A DNA stretch of 64,000 nucleotides from Streptomyces genisteinicus. GTDB lineage: Bacteria; Actinomycetota; Actinomycetes; Streptomycetales; Streptomycetaceae. Shown here piece after piece: positions 58,701 through 64,000 of the stretch. The notes under the pieces were generated by a model, which saw only the letters and a program-made list of their open reading frames with translations, was not told the DNA's origin and made no database searches. Each line of letters opens with the position of its first letter. Positions within the stretch are counted from its first letter, which is position 1. Both the position numbers and the translations under genes were made by a program. The stretch is from the NCBI RefSeq assembly GCF_014489615.1, contig NZ_CP060825.1, positions 7,114,001 through 7,178,000 on the forward strand, given 5' to 3'.

Positions 58701-61700
58701 CGAGGAGACCCTGCTCGCCCTCTTCACCGCGGCACTCGACGCCACCGGCCCTGTCGGCATCGACGACAGCTTCTTCGCCCTCGGTGGTCATTCGCTGCTG
58801 GCTGCGCGGTTGACGAATCGTGTGGCGGAGGTGCTGGGGGTGCGGCTCACGATTCGTGATGTGTTCGCGCGTCCGACGGTGGCGGGGCTGGCTGAGGTGG
58901 TGGCCGGGCGTGAGGGCGCGGGTGGTGTGGTGCTGCCGCCGTTGGTGGCGGGGGAGGGTGCCGTCGGTGGTGGTGTGTTGCCGGTGGCGTCGTTCGCTCA
59001 GCGGCGGTTGTGGTTGTTGTCGCAGTTGGAGGGTGGGAGTGCGGCGTACAACGTGCCGTTGGTGGTGCGGTGTGCGGGTGGGCTGGATGTGGGTGTGCTG
59101 GGGGCGGCGCTGGGTGATGTGGTGGGGCGGCATGCTCCGTTGCGGACGGTGTTCGAGGTGGTGGACGGGGAGCCGCGGCAGCGGATCCTGTCACCGGACG
59201 AGGCCCGGGTGGTGGTGGAGCGTCGCCGGATCGGCGCCGCCGATCTCGACGCGACCCTCGCCGGACTGGCCGGCACGCCCTTCGATCTCGGCTCCGACCT
59301 CCCCTTGCGCGCCACGCTCCTCGACCTCGCCGACGACCGAGCCCAGGTCCTGTCGCTCGTCCTCCACCACATCGCGACGGACGGTCTGTCCAACGCGGCC
59401 TTCTTCGCGGACCTGGAGCGCGCGTATGCGGCGCGGGTCGCGGGGGCGGTGGTGTCGGTGCTGGAGGTGCCGGCGGTGCAGTACGCGGACTATGCGGCGT
59501 GGCAGCGGCGGGTGTTGGGGTCTGCGGGTGATGAGGGGAGTGTGCTGGGGGGTGAGCTGGGGTTCTGGCGGGAGGCGTTGAGGGGTCTTCCGGAGGAGCA
59601 CGGTCTGGGGTTGGACCGTCCGCGGCCGGCGGTGGCGTCGCACCGGGGTGGTGAGGTGCAACTGGACTTGGGACCGGGGTTGTTCGCGCGGGTGGTGGAG
59701 TTCGCGCGGGTGGAGGGGTGCACGCCGTTCATGGTGGTGCATGCGGCTCTGGTGGCGGCGTTGTCGCGGCTGGGGGCGGGGTCGGATCTGGCGATCGGCT
59801 CGCCCGTGGCGGGTCGCACCGACGAAGCGCTCGCCGAGCTGGTGGGGTTCTTCGTGAACACGCTGGTGTTGCGGACGTCGAGTGCGGGTGATCCTTCGTT
59901 CCGTGAGTTGCTGGGGCGGGTGCGGTCGGCGGATCTGGACGCGTTCGCGCATCAGGAGGCGCCGTTCGATGCGGTGCTGGAGGCGGTCAACCCGTCCCGG
60001 ACCCTCGCCCGTCACCCCCTCTTCCAGATCTGCCTGACCCTGGAGACCGCGGGTGCCCCCGCACTCGCCCTGCACGGAGTGCCGACCGCACGGGTGGAGA
60101 CCGTCTCGGGCGGATCGGCCAAGTTCGACCTCGAGTTCTTCCTGCGCTCCGACGACGGGACGTCCCTGACCGCCACCGTGATCTTCGCCGCGGATCTCTT
60201 CGACGAGGCGACGGTGCGGCGGATGGGGGAGGTGCTGGGGCGGGTGCTGGACCAGGCGCTGGACGCGCCGGAGGTCCGGTTGTCGCGGCTGGAAACGCTG
60301 TCGGCCGGTGAGCGGGAGCTGCTGACGGGTGCGTGGGCGGGGACGGTGGCCGAAACCGGTGATCTGTCGCTGGTCGAGCGGTTCGAGGCGCGGGTGGCCG
60401 AGGGTCCGGAGCGGACCGCGCTGGTCGACGGCGACCGGCAGGTGTCCTACGCCGAACTCAACGCGTCGGCCAACCGGTTGGCCCGGCATCTGCGGTCCCA
60501 CGGGCTGGGGCGCGGTGATCTGGCGGGTGTGCTGCTGGAACGCGGTGCCGACTTCGCCACCGCGGTCGTCGCGGTGGTCAAGACCGGCGCGGGCTACACG
60601 CTGCTGGACCCGGACTTCCCCGACGAGCGGCTGCGCTCCGCGGCCCAGGACGCCGGCATCACCCACCTCGTCACGGCACCCGGGCTCGCCGCACGGCTCG
60701 ACGGACCGTGGACACCGGTCACCGCGTCGGCAGCCGAGCTGACCGTCCTCGCATCGCACGACCTCGGCCTGGAGGTCACCGGCGACGACACGGCGTGCGT
60801 GATGTTCACCTCGGGTTCGACGGGGCGTCCGAAGGGGATTCTGTCGTCGCACCGGAATCTGGTGTCGACGGTGAGCGGTCAGACGTACGGCCGGTTCGGG
60901 CCGGGGGAGGTGTTCCTGCAGTGCTCGCCGGTGTCGTGGGACGCGTTCAGTCTGGAGTTCTGGGGCGCGTTGCTGCACGGCGGTGTGTCGGTGCTCCAGC
61001 CGGGGCAGCGCCCGGAGCCGGCGCTGATCGCGGAGCTGTCGCGCCGGCACGGGGTGACGATGCTCCAGCTGTCGGCGAGCCTGTTCAACTTCCTGGTGGA
61101 CGAGCACCCCGAGGCGTTCGACACGGTGACGGTGGCCTTCACCGGCGGCGAGGCGGCGTCCCCCGCCCACGTCCACAAGCTCCAGCGTCTGCGGCCCGCC
61201 GTCGAGGTGGTCAACGGGTACGGTCCGGCCGAGTCCATGGGCTTCACCACCACCCACGCCATCCCGCGCGGCGACGCACCGCCCGCCCTCGTGCCGGTGG
61301 GTGTGCCGCTTGTCAACAAGGGCGCCTACATCCTCGACTCGCACCTGAACCTGTGCCCGCCCGGTGTGACGGGCGAGCTGTACCTCGCCGGCGAAGGCCT
61401 GGCCCACGGCTACCTCGGCCGCCCCGACCTGACCGCCTCCCGCTTCGTGCCCGACCCGTACGGCACCAAGGGAGCCCGCCTCTACCGGACCGGTGACCTG
61501 GCGCGGTTCGACGCCGGGGGGCGGATCGTCTACGAGGGCCGGGCGGACGACCAGATCAAGATCCGCGGCTTCCGCGTCGAGCCGGGGGAGACGGAGGCGG
61601 CACTGCTGACCCATCCGGCGGTGACGCAGGCGGTGGTGACGGTGTATGAGCACCGGCTGGCCGCCTATGTGGTGCTGGACGTGGAGGCGGAGCTGGAGGA

Positions 61701-64000
61701 GATCCGCCGGCACACCGCCGACCGCCTCCCGGACCATCTGGTCCCCACCTACCTGACGGTGCTGGAGCGGATGCCGCTCACACCCAACGGCAAGGTCGAC
61801 AAGCGGGCCCTGCCCGAACCGGCCCCCTTCGCCACCGGCGGGCGCGCCCCGCGCACCCCGCTGGAGGAGACCCTGCTCGCCCTCTTCACCGGCACCCTCA
61901 CCACCACTGAACCCCTCACCGTCGATGACGACTTCTTCCACCACGGTGGTCATTCGCTGCTGGCTGCGCGGTTGACGAATCGGGTGGCGGAGGTGCTGGG
62001 GGTGCGGCTCACGATTCGTGATGTGTTCGCGCGTCCGACGGTGGCGGGGCTGGCTGAGGTGGTGGCCGGGCGTGTGGGCGCGGGTGGTGTGGTGCTGCCG
62101 CCGTTGGTGGCGGGGGAGGGGGCCGTCGGTGGTGGTGTGTTGCCGGTGGCGTCGTTCGCTCAGCGGCGGTTGTGGTTGTTGTCGCAGTTGGAGGGTGGGA
62201 GTGCGGCGTACAACGTGCCGTTGGTGGTGCGGTGTGCGGGTGGGCTGGATGTGGGTGTGCTGGGGGCGGCGCTGGGTGATGTGGTGGGGCGGCATGCTCC
62301 GTTGCGGACGGTGTTCGAGGTGGTGGACGGGGAGCCGCGGCAGCGGATCCTGTCACCGGACGAGGCCCGGGTGGTGGTGGAGCGTCGCCGGGTCGGCGCC
62401 GCAGATCTCGACGCGACCCTCGCCGGACTGGCCGGCACGCCCTTCGATCTCGGCTCCGACCTCCCCTTGCGCGCCACGCTCCTCGACCTCGCCGACGACC
62501 GAGCCCAGGTCCTGTCGCTCGTCCTGCACCACATCGCGACGGACGGTCTGTCCAACGCGGCCTTCTTCGCGGACCTGGAGCGCGCGTATGCGGCGCGGGT
62601 CGCGGGGGCGGTGGTGTCGGTGCTGGAGGTGCCGGCGGTGCAGTACGCGGACTATGCGGCGTGGCAGCGGCGGGTGCTGGGGTCTGCGGGTGATGAGGGG
62701 AGTGTGCTGGGGGGTGAGCTGGGGTTCTGGCGGGAGGCGTTGAGGGGTCTTCCGGAGGAGCACGGTCTGGGGTTGGACCGTCCGCGGCCGGCGGTGGCGT
62801 CGCACCGGGGTGGTCAGGTGCAACTGGATCTGGGTGCGGGGTTGTTCGCGCGGGTGGTGGAGTTCGCGCGGGTGGAGGGGTGCACGCCGTTCATGGTGGT
62901 GCATGCGGCTCTGGTGGCGGCGTTGTCGCGGCTGGGTGCGGGGTCGGATCTGGCGATCGGCTCGCCCGTGGCGGGTCGCACCGACGAAGCGCTCGCCGAG
63001 CTGGTGGGGTTCTTCGTGAACACGCTGGTGTTGCGGACGTCGAGTGCGGGTGATCCTTCGTTCCGTGAGTTGCTGGGGCGGGTGCGGTCGGCGGATCTGG
63101 ACGCGTTCGCGCATCAGGAGGCGCCGTTCGATGCGGTGCTGGAGGCGGTCAACCCGTCCCGGACCCTCGCCCGTCACCCCCTCTTCCAGATCTGCCTGGG
63201 ACTCGAAGCCGGCACCGTGCCCGCCCTCGACCTGCCCGGCGCAGGCCCCTGCACCGTCGAAGGCACCACCACCGGATCGGCCAAGTTCGACCTCGAGTTC
63301 CTGCTGCGCTCCGACGACGGACACCGGCTGCACGGCTCGGTCCTGTACGCCGCGGATCTCTTCGACGAGGCGACGGTGCGGCGGATGGGGGAGGTGCTGG
63401 GGCGGGTGCTGGACCAGGCGCTGGACGCGCCGGAGGTCCGGTTGTCGCGGCTGGAGACGCTGTCGGCCGGTGAGCGGGAGCTGCTGACGGGTGCGTGGGC
63501 GGGGACGGTGGCCGAAACCGGTGATCTGTCGCTGGTCGAGCGGTTCGAGGCGCGGGTGGCCGAGGGTCCGGAGCGGACCGCGCTGGTCGACGGCGACCGG
63601 CAGGTGTCCTACGCCGAACTCAACGCGTCCGCGAACCGGTTGGCCCGGCATCTGCGGTCCCACGGGCTGGGGCGCGGTGATCTGGCGGGTGTGCTGCTGG
63701 AGCGCGGTGCCGACTTCGCCACCGCGGTCGTCGCGGTGGTCAAGACCGGCGCGGGCTACACGCTGCTGGACCCGGACTTCCCCGACGAGCGGCTGCGCTC
63801 CGCGGCCCAGGACGCCGGCATCACCCACCTCGTCACGGCACCCGGGCTCGCCGCACGGCTCGACGGACCGTGGACACCGGTCACCGCGTCGGCAGCCGAG
63901 CTGACCGTCCTCGCATCGCACGACCTCGGCCTGGAGGTCACCGGCGACGACACGGCGTGCGTGATGTTCACCTCCGGGTCGACGGGGCGTCCGAAGGGGA
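55741..64000 (+). CDS. Nonribosomal peptide synthetase (C-A-T / C-A-T / C-A..., 3' truncated by window)
   Basis: At least 2753 codons in one uninterrupted frame that runs off the window. Module 1: EntF-like condensation domain (HHLVVDG, His148-Gly154), adenylation (MFTSGSTGRPK from 634; NGYGPAE; LYRTGDLARF; NGKIDKRAL), carrier GGHSLL with Ser1018. Module 2: C (HHIATDG, 1209-1215), A (MFTSGSTG from 1688), T Ser2072. Module 3: C (HHIATDG, 2263-2269), A beginning MFTSGSTG at 2742. Tentative ten-residue codes: A1 DALTFVGIFK, A2 DALSFGGGFK; no match to a known substrate is claimed. AGGAG precedes the ATG. There is no epimerisation domain, and no thioesterase is seen so far. The N-terminal C domain implies an acyl starter or an upstream partner. 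Confidence 0.93.
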   Translation, partial: MPFDPPVVPAEAPVRLPLSVAQRDIWTAHALDPTGVKYNVAECREIEGPVDEALMAAAWRRLVDEADFLRTRGFEDDGERVWQLIDPDAGDRHLPFTDVSGADDPEAAAWELIGDLIRAPFDLARRPPVRCALIRLGEERHFYFYGFHHLVVDGVGVSMALSRLVELYERAVAGEPWGDSPFGALADLLAEDAAHRESEEAAQGRAAWREHLSGAPDAPTGLVRGTGRAAAAHGGLPFARRSVHIPAADADQLRTVARGARVSWSVLLTALFTVYLHRVTSRDELVIALPVTGRTTRLARSTPGMASNVVPLRLKVDPRATLGDLVRTVAAEVKHGLRHQLTRYEDLCRDAGAVDGARRLASPVLNIMGFHGDLTVCGHPTVNHNISNGPVDDLSVAVLDLGSGRGLRIDFDTPVDGIDPDAVAAHQDRFAAFLSTVLASDEPTARPVARLGVLTGEEHARLTGPWAGPANGPADSTLVELFEEQARRHPARTALVDGAAGTDGSPHGGEITYGQLNADANRLARVLRARGLGRGQMAGVLLERGIPFVTALLAVLKTGAGHVLLDPDFPDERLRSAAEDAGITHLVTRPGLAGRTTGPWTVHTAEAGATTPEHRADDGDLGVAIAPDDPACLMFTSGSTGRPKAILSSHRNLVATLVGQPYLPDGPDETWLQSSPVSWDAFSLELWAPLLHGGRAVLQPGQKPEPALVADLARRHRVTTVLLSATLFNFLVDEHPEAFDTVITAFTVGEAASPVHVHKLRRLKPGIRVLNGYGPAEVMIFATTHTVGDDDEARTAIPVGLPLADKPAYILDAHLNLCPPGATGELYVGGEGLAHGYLGRPDLTAARFVPSPFGSGGGRLYRTGDLARFDAQGRIVYEGRADDQIKIRGFRIEPGETEAALLTHPAVTQAVVTVHQQRLAAYVVLGADGTPDEIRRHVAERLPEHLVPGFLTVLDRLPVTPNGKIDKRALPEPVALRAEIRAPRNAVEETLLALFTAALDATGPVGIDDSFFALGGHSLLAARLTNRVAEVLGVRLTIRDVFARPTVAGLAEVVAGREGAGGVVLPPLVAGEGAVGGGVLPVASFAQRRLWLLSQLEGGSAAYNVPLVVRCAGGLDVGVLGAALGDVVGRHAPLRTVFEVVDGEPRQRILSPDEARVVVERRRIGAADLDATLAGLAGTPFDLGSDLPLRATLLDLADDRAQVLSLVLHHIATDGLSNAAFFADLERAYAARVAGAVVSVLEVPAVQYADYAAWQRRVLGSAGDEGSVLGGELGFWREALRGLPEEHGLGLDRPRPAVASHRGGEVQLDLGPGLFARVVEFARVEGCTPFMVVHAALVAALSRLGAGSDLAIGSPVAGRTDEALAELVGFFVNTLVLRTSSAGDPSFRELLGRVRSADLDAFAHQEAPFDAVLEAVNPSRTLARHPLFQICLTLETAGAPALALHGVPTARVETVSGGSAKFDLEFFLRSDDGTSLTATVIFAADLFDEATVRRMGEVLGRVLDQALDAPEVRLSRLETLSAGERELLTGAWAGTVAETGDLSLVERFEARVAEGPERTALVDGDRQVSYAELNASANRLARHLRSHGLGRGDLAGVLLERGADFATAVVAVVKTGAGYTLLDPDFPDERLRSAAQDAGITHLVTAPGLAARLDGPWTPVTASAAELTVLASHDLGLEVTGDDTACVMFTSGSTGRPKGILSSHRNLVSTVSGQTYGRFGPGEVFLQCSPVSWDAFSLEFWGALLHGGVSVLQPGQRPEPALIAELSRRHGVTMLQLSASLFNFLVDEHPEAFDTVTVAFTGGEAASPAHVHKLQRLRPAVEVVNGYGPAESMGFTTTHAIPRGDAPPALVPVGVPLVNKGAYILDSHLNLCPPGVTGELYLAGEGLAHGYLGRPDLTASRFVPDPYGTKGARLYRTGDLARFDAGGRIVYEGRADDQIKIRGFRVEPGETEAALLTHPAVTQAVVTVYEHRLAAYVVLDVEAELEEIRRHTADRLPDHLVPTYLTVLERMPLTPNGKVDKRALPEPAPFATGGRAPRTPLEETLLALFTGTLTTTEPLTVDDDFFHHGGHSLLAARLTNRVAEVLGVRLTIRDVFARPTVAGLAEVVAGRVGAGGVVLPPLVAGEGAVGGGVLPVASFAQRRLWLLSQLEGGSAAYNVPLVVRCAGGLDVGVLGAALGDVVGRHAPLRTVFEVVDGEPRQRILSPDEARVVVERRRVGAADLDATLAGLAGTPFDLGSDLPLRATLLDLADDRAQVLSLVLHHIATDGLSNAAFFADLERAYAARVAGAVVSVLEVPAVQYADYAAWQRRVLGSAGDEGSVLGGELGFWREALRGLPEEHGLGLDRPRPAVASHRGGQVQLDLGAGLFARVVEFARVEGCTPFMVVHAALVAALSRLGAGSDLAIGSPVAGRTDEALAELVGFFVNTLVLRTSSAGDPSFRELLGRVRSADLDAFAHQEAPFDAVLEAVNPSRTLARHPLFQICLGLEAGTVPALDLPGAGPCTVEGTTTGSAKFDLEFLLRSDDGHRLHGSVLYAADLFDEATVRRMGEVLGRVLDQALDAPEVRLSRLETLSAGERELLTGAWAGTVAETGDLSLVERFEARVAEGPERTALVDGDRQVSYAELNASANRLARHLRSHGLGRGDLAGVLLERGADFATAVVAVVKTGAGYTLLDPDFPDERLRSAAQDAGITHLVTAPGLAARLDGPWTPVTASAAELTVLASHDLGLEVTGDDTACVMFTSGSTGRPKG
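58783..60036 (+). repeat. NRPS internal repeat, copy 1 (T-C region, module 1/2 border)
   Basis: The 1,254 bp from the carrier motif GGHSLL through most of the module 2 condensation domain are nearly identical to 61945-63198 (offset 3,162 bp); I counted only about a dozen differences. Codon use inside parts of it (TTG, GTG, GCG, GGT) contrasts with the CTC/GCC/ACC style before it. Confidence 0.9.
60187..60838 (+). repeat. NRPS internal repeat, copy 1, second block (C end to A)
   Basis: Nearly identical to 63349-64000 at the same 3,162-bp offset; truncated only by the window end. Between the two blocks (60037-60186) the modules differ. Confidence 0.88.
61945..63198 (+). repeat. NRPS internal repeat, copy 2 (T-C region, module 2/3 border)
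   Basis: Counterpart of 58783-60036. Starts at the second carrier motif GGHSLL and ends in the module 3 condensation domain just after FQICL. Confidence 0.9.
63349..64000 (+). repeat. NRPS internal repeat, copy 2, second block
   Basis: Counterpart of 60187-60838; continues past the window end. Confidence 0.88.

Noticed and set aside
55692..58859. Long plus-strand open frame (1055 codons) overlapping the NRPS start
   Set aside because: It is an Arg/Pro/His-rich out-of-frame shadow; the real frame from 55741 contains all NRPS motifs and stays open to the window end.
59191..62295. 1034-codon minus-strand open frame over NRPS modules
   Set aside because: Its sequence is a His/Arg/Gln-rich mirror of the NRPS with the same internal repeat and no domain; typical antisense artefact in high-GC DNA.

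Overview
The window is very GC-rich, with strong third-position G/C bias, GTG starts and many ATGA/GTGA stop-start overlaps. Family content points to Streptomyces or a close relative: an SsgA-like sporulation protein, snapalysin, a SigB/SigF-type sigma factor, an AfsR/SARP regulator with a rare TTA codon, DUF6479- and DUF6328-type membrane proteins, and an NRPS. No rRNA, tRNA, CRISPR array, IS element or replication origin was seen.

Layout. (1) 1-5.2 kb: a complete urtABCDE urea ABC transporter operon, preceded by 11-bp-phased GAAAC elements resembling GlnR half-sites, with a strong hairpin between urtA and urtB. (2) 5.4-9.5 kb, minus strand: TetR regulator, AidB-like acyl-CoA dehydrogenase and aromatic-ring FAD monooxygenase. 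(3) 9.8-17 kb, plus strand: MMPL/RND transporter, Fe-S (6-4)-type photolyase, DUF4397 secreted protein, then a lipid-related operon (FadR-type GntR, fatty-acid/sterol hydroxylase, lysoplasmalogenase) behind a perfect FadR-family operator. (4) 17.5-20 kb: HypX-like protein and a DUF6084-like protein, hydrogenase-associated genes without hydrogenase structural genes. (5) 20-30 kb: mixed metabolic and regulatory genes, including a stand-alone TOPRIM protein, SsgA-like protein, AraC regulator, ThpR, an S1P-lyase-like PLP enzyme with an MFS partner, and snapalysin. (6) 30-37.7 kb: a Fic protein overlapping an unknown Trp-rich protein, a holin-like/DUF3618 envelope pair, GH25 lysozyme and a YbdK-type ligase. 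(7) 37.7-50 kb: TetR with divergent FAD oxidase, GNAT, STAS, small membrane proteins, an ABC-F protein with a short leader ORF, a second AraC paralogue, a sigma factor and a CPA-type antiporter.

(8) 49.9 kb to the end appears to be the left edge of a nonribosomal peptide cluster: SnoaL-like protein, SARP-NB-ARC-TPR regulator with a TTA codon at residue 26, a small secreted Gly/Ser/Thr-repeat peptide, an XRE-STAND regulator, and an NRPS running off the end of the window (C-A-T / C-A-T / C-A...). Heptamer pairs of the form YTATCNC-N4-YTATCNC (11-bp pitch, as in SARP boxes) lie both upstream of the SARP gene and upstream of the secreted-peptide and XRE genes. This suggests one circuit from bldA tRNA through the SARP to the cluster. 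NRPS modules 2 and 3 are near-identical in DNA at a 3,162-bp period, with abrupt changes of codon style inside the reading frame, consistent with recent module duplication or recombination at T-C borders.

All functional calls rest on reading motifs and family resemblance; no database search was run.
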